Source of the DNA: Herbaspirillum sp. SJZ107
GTDB lineage: Bacteria; Pseudomonadota; Gammaproteobacteria; Burkholderiales; Burkholderiaceae_D
Assembly: GCF_006715485.1 (NCBI RefSeq)
Contig: NZ_VFNH01000002.1
Span: 1,364,001 to 1,428,000, forward strand
Length of the DNA stretch: 64,000 nt
Direction: 5' to 3'
In this document: positions 21,398-29,551 of the stretch, in pieces
Position numbering within the stretch: position 1 is the first letter of the stretch
Layout: every line of letters starts with the position of its first letter
Position numbers and translations under genes: made by a program
The notes under the pieces: model-generated
The model's input: only the letters and a program-made list of their open reading frames with translations
Told to the model about the DNA's origin: nothing
Database searches by the model: none

Positions 21398-21685
21398 TCA
21401 GTCCTGGAAGTACGGCTCGACCGTGCCCTTCAGTTTGATCAGCATCGGACGGCCCTTGCGGTCCAGGGTCTTGCCGGCGGCAACCTTGATCCAGCCTTCG
21501 CTGATGCAGTACTCCTCGACGTCGACGCGTTCCTTGCCGTTGAAACGGATGCCGACCGGACGCTTGAAGACCTCCGCATTGTGGTGCGGGCTCTTCGGGT
21601 CGATCGACAGGCGGTCGGGCAGGGCAGGGGTTTGCACCGAGGTTTGCTCGGCGGCTTGGGTTTGGGATTGGGTAGTATCGTTCAT
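21398..21685 (-). CDS. DUF3297 family protein
   Basis: This 95-residue small soluble protein resembles DUF3297 (PDRLSIDPKSPHHNAEVF, VGIRFNGKERVDVEEYC, EGWIKV). Function is unknown for the family. I chose the ATG at 21685 (MNDTTQ...). The frame continues to 21709, but neither start has a clear ribosome site. It is convergent with gltA, with a terminator for each gene between them. Confidence 0.75.
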   Translation of the reverse strand: MNDTTQSQTQAAEQTSVQTPALPDRLSIDPKSPHHNAEVFKRPVGIRFNGKERVDVEEYCISEGWIKVAAGKTLDRKGRPMLIKLKGTVEPYFQD

Positions 21686-21828
21686 GCACGCGATTATCCA
21701 CGATTCCATGCGCGTACGCGAGTGGGCGCATGCACGCCGGGTCGTCCGGCTGCCTGCCGCACGGGCAAAATGGACGGAAACGCAAGGTTTGACTATGCTG
21801 AAACCATCCGAACTCCGACCCAGGCAGC

Positions 21829-22794
21829 ATGACGCACCTCTCCGGCAACGTGTATCGCATTCCGCGCGATTTCAACTGGCCCCTCGTGATCGGCGGCTAC
21901 GCCTTGCTGGCACTGCTCATGATGATGGGACGCTGGGGCGCGGTGGAAGCCGAATCGTCCGCCTATCTCGGCCTGGTGCACTGGCTGCGCGGCGAATCGG
22001 CGCTGCCGGTGCTGGCGGCGCCGTTCACCTATCGGCTGGGTCTGCCGGCCCTGGCCAGCGTGCTGCCGGGCGAACTGCACCACGTATTCGCCACCCTCAA
22101 CTGGCTGTTCGTCACGGTGACCGCAGTGCTGGCCACCGCCACCGTGCGCCGCCTCGGCTTCGGCAGCCAGCGGGCGCTGGCGGCGGGCCTGCTGGTGATC
22201 CTGTCGCTGCCGACCGTATGGTATGCGCCGGCGGTGCTGGTCGAGCCGGGTTCGATCTGCATGCGCATGCTGTTCGTGTGCGGCGTGCTGACCGGCCGGC
22301 CCGGGCTGGCCCTGGCGGCGGCGCTGGCCGGGACCGCGATCCGCGCCGAAGACATCTTGCTGCTGGCCTGGCTGGCGGCCAGCGGGCAGGTGAGTCGCGC
22401 GCGCATCGGTGCGGCGCTGGCGGTGGCCATCGGCAGCATCGTGGTGCTGCAGGTCTGGCTGGCGCCGGGCACGCTTGAGATCGTGGCTGCGCCGGAGCCT
22501 ACCGGATTGTCCAGGCTGAACCAGCTGCTATCGCTCGGCGCCTGCGCCGGCTTCGTGCTGCCGCTGGCCCTGGCCGGCCTGCGCGACGCGCCTGAGCGTA
22601 TCCGCGCCCTGCGCAGCCTGCTGGTGCTGATGCTGCTGCCGGGGCTGCATGCGGCCATCACCGGGCATGCGGATGGGCGCATCGTGTGGGACCTGACGCC
22701 CTTCCTGCTGCCGTTCGCGGTGGCGCTCGGCATGCCCCGCGCGACGGTGCAGGCGCCGGAAGTACGCCGGCTGGAAGTGGCGCGGCGCGCCTGA
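21829..22794 (+). CDS. Polytopic membrane protein of unknown function
   Basis: This 321-residue protein has about eight hydrophobic spans (for example LVIGGYALLALLMMMG, ALAAGLLVILSLPTVW, ALAVAIGSIVVLQVWLA, LVLMLLPGLHAAI). Short polar loops and a basic C-terminal tail (RRLEVARRA) complete it. The spacing loosely recalls the membrane halves of glycosyltransferase-like or mannosyltransferase-like proteins, but no catalytic motif is visible, so I assign no function. It stands alone between DUF3297 (divergent) and the isochorismatase gene. Confidence 0.6.
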   Translation: MTHLSGNVYRIPRDFNWPLVIGGYALLALLMMMGRWGAVEAESSAYLGLVHWLRGESALPVLAAPFTYRLGLPALASVLPGELHHVFATLNWLFVTVTAVLATATVRRLGFGSQRALAAGLLVILSLPTVWYAPAVLVEPGSICMRMLFVCGVLTGRPGLALAAALAGTAIRAEDILLLAWLAASGQVSRARIGAALAVAIGSIVVLQVWLAPGTLEIVAAPEPTGLSRLNQLLSLGACAGFVLPLALAGLRDAPERIRALRSLLVLMLLPGLHAAITGHADGRIVWDLTPFLLPFAVALGMPRATVQAPEVRRLEVARRA

Positions 22795-22903
22795 GGCCGT
22801 AACCGGAGCGCCGCCCACGCGCCGGGGAATCTTTTGCTATCCTCGCAGCTTCCCTTGCACACCCATGGCCAGGGAGACCCTCACTTTCTTTTTGCGAGTC
22901 CGT

Positions 22904-23470
22904 ATGACCAACCTGAATCCCCACACCACCGCCCTGGTCCTGATCGACCTCCAGCACGGCAATGTCGCGCGTGAACTGGCGCCGTATCCGCCGTCGCAGG
23001 TCGTCGCCAACTCGGTGCGCCTGGCCGACGCCTTCCGCGCCGCCGGCGCCACCATCGTCTACGTACGCGTCAGCGTCGGCGAACTGACGGCCCACGAAGC
23101 CGACCGCGCGCTCCCGGGCCTGAAAGTGATTCCGCCGAACCCGAGCGACATCGTGCCGGAAGCAGGCATGCAGGAGGGCGATTTCCTGGTGACCAAGCGC
23201 CAGTGGGGCGCTTTCCACGCCACCGAGCTCGACCAGATCCTGCGCCGCCGCGGCGTCAAGGACATCGTCCTGACCGGCATAGCGACCAACATCGGCGTCG
23301 AGTCGACCGCGCGCGTGGCGCACGACCTCGGCTACGACCTGGTATTCGCCGAGGACGCGATGTCGTCGATCGGCGAAGGCGCGCACCAGTGGGCCGTCCA
23401 GAACATGTTCCCGCTGATGGGCCGGGTGCGCAGCACCGAGCAGATCCTGGCGGCGCTGCCGGCGGCCTGA
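22904..23470 (+). CDS. Isochorismatase-fold hydrolase lacking the catalytic Cys
   Basis: This 188-residue cysteine-hydrolase-fold protein keeps two residues of the usual D-K-C triad: D15 in LIDLQHG and K98 in VTKRQWGAF. The third position reads TGIATNIGVESTAR with G131 in place of Cys. True isochorismatases such as PhzD also lack the Cys, so activity on a vinyl ether is possible, while amidase activity is unlikely. I chose ATG 22904 because the fold begins right after it. The frame is open to an ATG at 22865, giving a 13-residue hydrophobic/basic extension. Confidence 0.8.
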   Translation: MTNLNPHTTALVLIDLQHGNVARELAPYPPSQVVANSVRLADAFRAAGATIVYVRVSVGELTAHEADRALPGLKVIPPNPSDIVPEAGMQEGDFLVTKRQWGAFHATELDQILRRRGVKDIVLTGIATNIGVESTARVAHDLGYDLVFAEDAMSSIGEGAHQWAVQNMFPLMGRVRSTEQILAALPAA

Positions 23471-23501
23471 TCCGGCAATGCCTGGGCCTGGCTGCGCCTG
23501 C

Positions 23502-23930
23502 CTACCTGCATTTGCCGCGCACCACCGCCGCGGTCCAGAACGGCAGGGTAAGCAGTGGACCCAGGCTGAAGTTCCAGCCGCCGTAGGTGAATCCGGCCGG
23601 CTGGTGCTTCAATGCATCCGGTCCCAGGCAGGAAGGCTTTTGCGCTTCCGAGAACTGGCGGCCGAATGCGTCGTACTGGTCCCCCTTCAGGACCCCCTTG
23701 AGGCTGAGGGCGGCCGAGGTGGTGCCCTCCCTGGCTTTCTCCATCTCCTTCGACTCCGCCACCGTCTCGCGCACGGCCCTGGCGATCGCGTCATCCTTGA
23801 ACTTCAGGGAAAACGGCACCTTGGGCTTGTCCTCCAGGGCCAATGCGTCCGGTTCCTGGGCCACCGCCGCCAGGCACCCGGCGAATGCCAGTACCAGCGT
23901 GCCGGCTTGTGTCGGATATCTCATCTGCAT
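23502..23930 (-). CDS. Exported hypothetical protein
   Basis: This 142-residue protein has a signal peptide (TLVLAFAGCLAAVAQ, cleavage probably after AVA). A Lys-rich charged helical middle (LKFKDDAIARAVRETVAESKE) and a hydrophobic C-terminal segment (NFSLGPLLTLPFWTAAVV) follow. The start at 23930 is supported by aaaggatgac directly upstream; the open frame runs to 23981. The Cys in AFAGC does not fit a lipobox because of Phe at -3. I do not recognise the family. It is divergent from the SnoaL-like gene. Confidence 0.6.
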   Translation of the reverse strand: MQMRYPTQAGTLVLAFAGCLAAVAQEPDALALEDKPKVPFSLKFKDDAIARAVRETVAESKEMEKAREGTTSAALSLKGVLKGDQYDAFGRQFSEAQKPSCLGPDALKHQPAGFTYGGWNFSLGPLLTLPFWTAAVVRGKCR

Positions 23931-24060
23931 GTCATCCTTTGCGGCGAATGTACAAATCGATACTGAACAAATGTACACCAAGTTGACATCCGTCCGACAA
24001 CTTGCACGAAGGGTTACATTTCAAAAGTACAATATGTATTTTCCGACAAAGGTCGACGCC

Positions 24061-24573
24061 ATGATGAAATCCCTGCTGCTGGCATGCTGTCTGCTGTTCA
24101 CCGGCGCGGTCCAGGCCGCCCAGCCCGATCCTGCCCTGGTCAAACAGGTGAATGCCTTTGTCGACGGCTGGCATGACGATGCCGCCCATGCGCGCATGGT
24201 GTATTTCGACAAGATGGCGCCCGACGGTGTCTACATCGGTACCGACCGCAGCGAACTGTGGCAGCGCGAGGCCTTCCGTGCCTGGGGCCGCAAGTACTTC
24301 GAGGGCAAGAAAGCGGCCTGGATATTCCATGCCACGCGGCGCAACGTCCACGTGTCCGACGACGGCAAGCTGGTCTGGTTCGACGAATTGCTCGACACCG
24401 AGAACATGGGCCACTGCATGGCCAGCGGGGTGCTGCGCAAGACCGCCGGCGGCTTCGAGATCCTGCATTACCAGCTGTCGATTGCGGTGCCGAACGAGGT
24501 TGCCGATCAGGTGACCGGGCTGATCAAGGCTGCCGAAGCGAAAGCGGCGGCCAAGCCGGCCACGGGCAGCTAG
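24061..24573 (+). CDS. Exported SnoaL/NTF2-like domain protein
   Basis: This 170-residue protein has a signal peptide (SLLLACCLLFTGAVQA). An NTF2/SnoaL-like cone fold follows: a helix with DPALVKQVNAFVDGWHDDAA, FDKMAPDGVYIGTDRSELW, FRAWGRKYF, HATRRNVHVSDDGKLVWFDELLDT, and a final LRKTAGGFEILHYQLS strand. The C-terminal ~20 residues are Ala/Lys rich. The start ATG 24061 follows an aaaggtcg site; the frame is open further but has no supporting signal. No enzymatic activity can be assigned. It ends one base before the convergent yedK gene. Confidence 0.72.
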   Translation: MMKSLLLACCLLFTGAVQAAQPDPALVKQVNAFVDGWHDDAAHARMVYFDKMAPDGVYIGTDRSELWQREAFRAWGRKYFEGKKAAWIFHATRRNVHVSDDGKLVWFDELLDTENMGHCMASGVLRKTAGGFEILHYQLSIAVPNEVADQVTGLIKAAEAKAAAKPATGS

Positions 24574-24574
24574 G

Positions 24575-25273
24575 CTAGAACAGGCTGCCCTGCGCGGCAG
24601 GCGCTGGCGCTGGCGCCGCGCTCTTGCGCACGGTGGTGGGCGCCGGCCAGGCTTTCATCGCCTCGGCAGGGTAGTGGCGCAGGAAGCTGCGTGCCAGCTC
24701 CGGGCTGCGGCATTCCAGCCAGGCGTCGACCTCATCCGGCGGCAGCACCACCAGCGCGCGCTTTTCGTCGCCCGGCTTGTGGAAGCGGCGCATCAGCGGG
24801 TGTTCGTCGGCGTTGATGGTGATCTGGGTGAACGAGGTCGCGACCTTGCCGTCGGCCTCGCCCCATTCGCGCCACAGGCCGGCGACGAAGAACAGGGCGT
24901 CGTCCTGCATGCCGATGCCCCAGCGTTCGGCGCGGCCGCTCTCGTAGTTCGGTTCGTAGAAGCAGGTCATCGGCACCGCGCACAGCTGGGTGCGGTGCCA
25001 GGCGGGCGCGAAGGAACGCTTGTCGGCGATCGATTCAGCACGCGCATTCATGGTGTCGAACACTTTCACGCCGGCCGGGATGTGGCGGCGCGGCACCATG
25101 CCGTAGCTGGCCAGGCTCACTTCGCGGCGGCCGCCGGCGCCGCTGCGCAGGATCGGCGCGGCGTAATCCTTCCAGGTCTCGGGCGCCCAGTCGCGGTCGC
25201 GGATCAGGTCGACCAGGACGCCGAGGACCATGTCGAGTTGTTCGGGCAGCGGGGGACGGTAGTTGACGCACAT
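24575..25273 (-). CDS. yedK: SRAP-family abasic-site processing protein (YedK/HMCES)
   Basis: This 232-residue SOS-response-associated peptidase-family protein crosslinks to abasic sites in single-stranded DNA through its N-terminal Cys. The start at 25273 gives MCVNYRPP, placing the catalytic C2 right after the removable Met, which decides the start over the longer open frame to 25414. Other conserved elements are SYGMVPRR (usually WGLVP), NARAESIADKRSFAPAWH, CFYEP with the active Glu, and the His in DEHPLMRRFHKPGDEKR. No SOS box was identified. Confidence 0.92.
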   Translation of the reverse strand: MCVNYRPPLPEQLDMVLGVLVDLIRDRDWAPETWKDYAAPILRSGAGGRREVSLASYGMVPRRHIPAGVKVFDTMNARAESIADKRSFAPAWHRTQLCAVPMTCFYEPNYESGRAERWGIGMQDDALFFVAGLWREWGEADGKVATSFTQITINADEHPLMRRFHKPGDEKRALVVLPPDEVDAWLECRSPELARSFLRHYPAEAMKAWPAPTTVRKSAAPAPAPAAQGSLF

Positions 25274-25470
25274 GGGAATCTCGGGGCGGATCGGAACTCC
25301 AATGATAGCAGTAGGGCTGATTGCCAGCAGCGCATCGCCCTCGCTGCTGCCTGCATCTGCAACTAACCGACATGAATCGAAACCGAACCGCAAAAGCCAG
25401 CCACCAGGCGCCACGGCCGCCGTTCCGATATGCTAAGGTGGCGCCTTCCGATCTGTCTCTACAACCTGCT

Positions 25471-26415
25471 ATGAAACCCTATGTCGGCCGTTTTGCGCCG
25501 TCGCCCACCGGCCCGCTGCACGCCGGCTCGCTGGTCGCAGCCGTGGCCAGCTATCTCGACGCGCGCGTCCACCAGGGCACCTGGCTGATCCGCATCGAGG
25601 ACATCGACGAAGGCCGCAGCGTCCCCGGCGCCGCCGAGGACATCCTGGCCCTGCTGCACCGGCTGGGGATGGACAGCGACGGCGAGGTGGTGTGGCAGAG
25701 CCGGCGCAAGGATCTGTACGAGGCGGCGCGCCGGCGCCTGGCCGATGCCGTGTATGGCTGCGGCTGCAACCGGCGCGAGATCGCCGATTCGCGCCTGGGC
25801 GTCGGGCCGGATGGCGCCGCCATTTATCCGGGTACCTGCCGCCACGGGCTGGCGCCGGGACGCGCATCGCGCAGCCTGCGCCTGCGCGTGCCCGACACCG
25901 GCAATGACCTGGTGACCTTCATCGACCGCTTCGCCGGCAGGGTGACGCAGTGCCTGGCGCTGGAATCCGGGGATTTCGTGCTGAAGCGTGCCGACGGCTT
26001 CTGGGCCTACCAGCTGGCCGTGGTGGTCGACGATGCGGAGCAGGGCGTGACCGACGTGGTGCGCGGCGCCGACCTGCTCGATTCGACGCCGCGCCAGATC
26101 TACCTGCAGGGCCTGCTCGGGGTGCCGACCCCGCGCTACCTGCACGTGCCGGTGGTCCGCAACGAGCATGGCGAAAAGCTCTCGAAGCAGACCGGCGCGC
26201 TGGCGGTGCAGCCGGGTGACGAAGCGGCGGCGGTGGCCGCCCTGCGCGCTGCGGCCCGCTTCCTCGGCCTCGACCTCGACGCCGAGCTGGGGCCGCAAGC
26301 CGCAAAGACGGGCGCGTCGCTGGCGGCCTTCTGGCAAGCGGCGGTCCCGGCCTGGGCCAGGCTGCTTGCCGCGCGCGAAGCGCAAGCTGCCTCGCCCTAC
26401 GGCGAACTGGCCTAG
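25471..26415 (+). CDS. gluQRS: Glutamyl-Q tRNA(Asp) synthetase
   Basis: This 314-residue paralogue of the glutamyl-tRNA synthetase catalytic domain charges queuosine in tRNA(Asp) with glutamate. The HIGH-like motif is in [16 protein letters not shown] (residues ~5-20), and the KMSKS-like motif is [10 protein letters not shown] zinc-binding set lies in YGCGCNRRE and YPGTCRHG. The anticodon-binding domain of GltX is absent, as expected. The ATG at 25471 starts exactly at the conserved [14 protein letters not shown]. The stop overlaps the stop of the convergent CHRD gene within a single CTAG. Confidence 0.93.
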   Translation: MKPYVGRFAPSPTGPLHAGSLVAAVASYLDARVHQGTWLIRIEDIDEGRSVPGAAEDILALLHRLGMDSDGEVVWQSRRKDLYEAARRRLADAVYGCGCNRREIADSRLGVGPDGAAIYPGTCRHGLAPGRASRSLRLRVPDTGNDLVTFIDRFAGRVTQCLALESGDFVLKRADGFWAYQLAVVVDDAEQGVTDVVRGADLLDSTPRQIYLQGLLGVPTPRYLHVPVVRNEHGEKLSKQTGALAVQPGDEAAAVAALRAAARFLGLDLDAELGPQAAKTGASLAAFWQAAVPAWARLLAAREAQAASPYGELA

Positions 26416-27017
26416 ACCGCCAGGCGCAAGTTCTCCTCGTCGCGCCGGCGCCGTCCCAGCCAGACCAGCCCGGCCAGGCCGGCGCCCAGCATCGCCCACT
26501 CGGCCGGTTCCGGTATCGGCGCCGCCACCACGAAGCCGCGGATTTCACCGTTCGGATAGGCCGAGGTGTGGATGTTGACGTAGGCCTCGTTGGCGAGCAT
26601 GGCGTCGACCAGCGCCGAATACGCGCCCTGGGCGGTGCCACCGTTGGCCGCCAGGAAGACCGGGTCATACGAGGCGGCATCGTCCAGCGACACGGTGGCG
26701 CTGTAGGTCCCGCTGCGGACCCCGGTCGGGAATCCGGTGAACGGTACCGCGACCGGCGCCACGCCGGTGAACGGATCGGCCGTGCAGCAATGCACGTGGG
26801 CCATGGTGGTGGTGCCGGTCAGGTCCTGGAACGGCGCGTCGACCGTCAGTTGGGTGCCGATGACTTCGATCGTCACCAGGCTGCTGCCGGCCGAGCCGTT
26901 CGGTGGCGACTCGGCCGGTCCACTGGCGACCGCCCGGAAGGTGCCGGATTGCGCGAAGGCCGGCGCGGCCAGCGCGGTACCCGCGGCGAGTGCGAGAACA
27001 GACAGAACGTGTTTCAT
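26412..27017 (-). CDS. CHRD domain protein with PEP-CTERM sorting signal
   Basis: This 201-residue exported protein has a signal peptide ([16 protein letters not shown]). A CHRD domain follows (~residues 25-165: [44 protein letters not shown]). The C-terminus is a PEP-CTERM tripartite signal: IPEPAEWAM, a hydrophobic stretch and RRRR. Proteins with this tail are processed by exosortase/XrtA-type systems, often linked to exopolysaccharide. The start at 27017 has aggagag upstream. The CHRD function is unknown. Confidence 0.88.
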   Translation of the reverse strand: MKHVLSVLALAAGTALAAPAFAQSGTFRAVASGPAESPPNGSAGSSLVTIEVIGTQLTVDAPFQDLTGTTTMAHVHCCTADPFTGVAPVAVPFTGFPTGVRSGTYSATVSLDDAASYDPVFLAANGGTAQGAYSALVDAMLANEAYVNIHTSAYPNGEIRGFVVAAPIPEPAEWAMLGAGLAGLVWLGRRRRDEENLRLAV

Positions 27018-27173
27018 GGAACTCTCCTGTTGAGCATAAGTCCTGCAACGCGCACCCCGTCCTGGAGTGCTGCACAAAAACTTAGCACCGGCGGCGCGCA
27101 CAGGTGCACACCGTACGGCTGAGATAATGCTCAGCGGCGAGTGAGATCCGGAAATGCTCAGGTGTCCGGGCAG

Positions 27174-27659
27174 TCAGGTCCTGGGCGGGTCGGTGGCCAG
27201 CGGCCGCTTCATGATGGTGATGCTGCCGCCGGCTTCGAGGAAGGCGCACTGCATTTCCTGACGCGAGCAATCGGCTTCGCGCAGCGCCTGTTCGATGTCG
27301 GACTGGCCGACGCGGTTGCGCTTGACCACCTTGTCGAAGAATACGCCGTCGCGGCCGAGCAGCACGGTCTCGCCGTCGAACAGCGCTTCCATCTTGCGGC
27401 TGCGCGCCGACAGCATGCCGATGCTGGCATTCAGCACGATCAGCGTGGCTGCGATGATCAGGCCGCCGCTGACGGAGTCGTCGCCGCCGGACAGGCCGTT
27501 CGACACCGCTTCCGACAGCAGCATCACGACCAGCAGGTCGAAGGGCGTCAGCTGGCTGATCGTGCGCCGGCCCGACAGCCGCACCATCACCAGCAAGGCC
27601 AGATAAACGAGTGCGCCGCGCGCGACGAACTCCCACCAGGGCAGATCCATGTCGAACAT
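27174..27659 (-). CDS. DUF421 domain membrane protein (YetF-like)
   Basis: This 161-residue protein has three N-terminal membrane spans (GALVYLALLVMVRLSG, FDLLVVMLLSEAVSNGL, SGGLIIAATLIVLNASIGML). A soluble DUF421/YetF-type domain follows (MEALFDGETVLLGRDGVFF, DIEQALREADCSRQEMQCAFLEAGGSITIMKR). Function is unknown in proteobacteria. I chose ATG 27659 because ggagg sits 8 bases upstream. The GTG at 27674 overlaps that site. Confidence 0.85.
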   Translation of the reverse strand: MFDMDLPWWEFVARGALVYLALLVMVRLSGRRTISQLTPFDLLVVMLLSEAVSNGLSGGDDSVSGGLIIAATLIVLNASIGMLSARSRKMEALFDGETVLLGRDGVFFDKVVKRNRVGQSDIEQALREADCSRQEMQCAFLEAGGSITIMKRPLATDPPRT

Positions 27660-27743
27660 GACGAATGCCTCCACATCCGTTGTAGAAGACGTGATTGTAA
27701 TGACGGGCGCGCTGATCGATTGTTCGTCAGTGAACAGAGTGCG

Positions 27744-27926
27744 CTAGGCCGGCTGGTCGGGATGGCGCGCCTGCCAGGCGAGCAGGGCGGCCTGGTAGTT
27801 CTCGAGGGCGATCTGGTAGGCATCGAACACGCACATGACGCAGCCGGTGCCGCAGCAATCCTCGAGTTCGGGTTCCCGTGGTGCGGCCGGACGCGGATCG
27901 GAATCGCGCTCGACAACCGGGTTCAC
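27744..27926 (-). CDS. Small oxidoreductase-like domain protein
   Basis: This 60-residue protein matches the short oxidoreductase-like N-terminal domain family: a Cys-rich core DCCGTGCVMCVFDAY followed by a helix (QIALENYQAALLAWQARH). The four cysteines (CC-x2-C-x2-C) suggest a metal or redox site. Its start overlaps the BlaI-like gene stop as ATGA, so the two are translationally coupled. Function is unknown. Confidence 0.72.
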   Translation of the reverse strand: MNPVVERDSDPRPAAPREPELEDCCGTGCVMCVFDAYQIALENYQAALLAWQARHPDQPA

Positions 27927-28306
27927 GGCGCCTTGTCCCCGTCGAGGATGGCCTTGATCTCGGCACGCTCCCCGGCACTGACGTGGCCGCGCAGCGCGGC
28001 CAGGATCAGGGCCTTGCCGGAGCCGGAAAAGGCTTTATGGATGAGTTCACTGACCAGGTTGGTCTGCATCGCGTCCTGCGGCTGGGCCGGCGCGTACACA
28101 TGGGCGCGCAGGCTTTCGTCGCGCACCAGCAAGCCCTTGCCGTGCATCAGCTGCAGCAGGCGCAGGACGGTGGCGGCAGTCATGTCGGGACGCTCCGCGG
28201 CGATGGCATCGTGCACCTGCCGCGCCGTGGCCGGACCGAGCTGCCACAGGATGCGCAGCAGCTCGAGTTCGGAGGCGGTCGGTTTCGGCGGAGTCGGGGA
28301 CGGCAT
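27923..28306 (-). CDS. BlaI/MecI/CopY-family repressor
   Basis: This 127-residue winged-helix regulator has the family pattern PTASELELLRILWQLGPATARQVHDAI, then TAATVLRLLQLMHGKGLLVRDE. A C-terminal dimerisation segment follows (LVSELIHKAFSGSGKALILAAL). I start at the Met of MPSPTPPKP (28306). An in-frame Met at 28318 is equally possible because neither has a clear ribosome site. There is no BlaR1-type sensor peptidase nearby, so it may respond to another signal or control the DUF421 and Cys-rich genes downstream. Confidence 0.8.
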   Translation of the reverse strand: MPSPTPPKPTASELELLRILWQLGPATARQVHDAIAAERPDMTAATVLRLLQLMHGKGLLVRDESLRAHVYAPAQPQDAMQTNLVSELIHKAFSGSGKALILAALRGHVSAGERAEIKAILDGDKAP

Positions 28307-28365
28307 GCGGGCCAGCATAAAGTATCGGCCCGCAAAAGTCGAGGCAGGGCCGGGCCGCCGCCGTG

Positions 28366-28815
28366 TCAGCGGGCGCGGTCGTCGCGCGGGACCTCCTTCG
28401 GCTGAGGCGGCACCGGCGGCACGGCCGGGGCCGGCGGGGCGGGTGGCGCCGCCGCGGCGGCTGGATGCGGGGGCACGGGATGCATCCCTGGGGCGGGCGG
28501 TGCCGGCGGCGCAGGCGGCACGGGCACGCCACGCATTCCCGGCGCCGGCGGTGCGGGCGGCGCTGGTGGCGCAGGTACGCCACGCATCCCCGGGGCCGGC
28601 GGTGCTGGCGGTGCGGGCGGGGCAGGCGGCGCAGACACGCGATGCATTCCCGGCGCTGGCGGTGCTGGCGGTGCGGGCAGTGGTGGCGGTGGCGGGCAGT
28701 CGCCGTTGGCGGCCGTGCAGTGGACCCGCGCCTGGGGCTGCTGGGCGAAGGCGGCGGGCGCTGCGGCGATCAGGGCCAGCAGCAGGATCGGGTGGCGCAG
28801 ATGAAGACGTTTCAT
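28366..28815 (-). CDS. Exported proline-rich repeat protein
   Basis: This 149-residue protein has a signal peptide (ILLLALIAAAPAAFAQ), a CTAANGDC pair that may form a disulfide, and then proline-rich repeats. The PPAPPAPPAPGM block recurs four times with 17-20 residue spacing, followed by an Ala/Pro tail ending EVPRDDRAR. It is probably an extended periplasmic or surface protein. It lies 73 bp after the response regulator, in the same direction as a sensor kinase whose periplasmic loop carries a similar Pro-rich run, which hints at shared function. Confidence 0.65.
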   Translation of the reverse strand: MKRLHLRHPILLLALIAAAPAAFAQQPQARVHCTAANGDCPPPPPLPAPPAPPAPGMHRVSAPPAPPAPPAPPAPGMRGVPAPPAPPAPPAPGMRGVPVPPAPPAPPAPGMHPVPPHPAAAAAPPAPPAPAVPPVPPQPKEVPRDDRAR

Positions 28816-28888
28816 GGTTTTTCCCCAGACAGTGAGTTGAGTGAAGCCATGATGCCGCCCGAATGTGGAGACAATTTGGAGACGCTGC

Positions 28889-29551
28889 TTATAAATCGAA
28901 CCGATAACCCAGCCCGTAGATCGAATGGATCGCGTCGACGCCCGGCAGCACGGCCTCCAGCTTGCGCCGCAGATTCTTGATGTGGCTGTCGATGGCGCGG
29001 TCGGTGACATCGAGACTGGCGTTGCCTTCGCGCGCCAGGTCGAGCAGCTGGGCGCGCGAAAACACCTGGCCGGGACGGCGTGCCAGCGCGGCCAGGATGC
29101 CATATTCGCTCGGCGTCAGGTCCAGCGGCTTGCCGTGCACGGCGATGCGGTGCGCGGCGCTGTCGACGGCAAGTACCGCCGCCGCATGGCCGCTGCGGCG
29201 CAGTATCGCCTTGATGCGCGCCATCAGTTCGCGTGGGCTGAAGGGCTTGCACAGGTAATCGTCGGCGCCGGCTTCCAGGCCCAGCAGGCGGTCGATTTCC
29301 TCGACCCGGGCCGTGACCATGATCACCGGCACCTGCGAAAACGCGCGCAGCGCGCGGCACAGGCTCAGGCCGTCGAGGCCGGGCAGCATCAGGTCGAGCA
29401 CGACGAGGTCCGGCTGCGCGTCCCGGAACGCTGCCAGCGCCTGTGCGCCGTCGTCGAACAGCGCGGGTCGGTAGCCGGCGGCCCGTGCGTAGTCGGCGAC
29501 CAGCGCGGCCAGTTCCGGCTCGTCCTCGACGATGGCAATGCGTGCGCTCAT
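28889..29551 (-). CDS. OmpR/PhoB-family response regulator
   Basis: This 220-residue response regulator has a receiver domain with phospho-acceptor D53 (VVLDLMLPGLDG), acidic D10/E11, the switch Thr in MVTARVE and a Lys in CKPFSP. A winged-helix DNA-binding domain follows (AIDSHIKNLRRKLE, IYGLGYRFDL). It resembles BaeR/CpxR-type regulators. The start at 29551 overlaps the kinase stop as ATGA. Targets are unknown. The proline-rich gene downstream is a candidate. Confidence 0.92.
   Translation of the reverse strand: MSARIAIVEDEPELAALVADYARAAGYRPALFDDGAQALAAFRDAQPDLVVLDLMLPGLDGLSLCRALRAFSQVPVIMVTARVEEIDRLLGLEAGADDYLCKPFSPRELMARIKAILRRSGHAAAVLAVDSAAHRIAVHGKPLDLTPSEYGILAALARRPGQVFSRAQLLDLAREGNASLDVTDRAIDSHIKNLRRKLEAVLPGVDAIHSIYGLGYRFDL

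Noticed and set aside
22865..22903. Upstream ATG adding 13 residues to the isochorismatase-fold protein
   Set aside because: The added segment has no ribosome site advantage and no fold similarity. The fold starts right after the ATG at 22904.
28363..28980. Gly/Arg-rich plus-strand frame opposite the proline-rich gene
   Set aside because: The minus strand has a signal peptide and repeated PPAPPAPPAPGM in frame. The plus frame is just its reverse.
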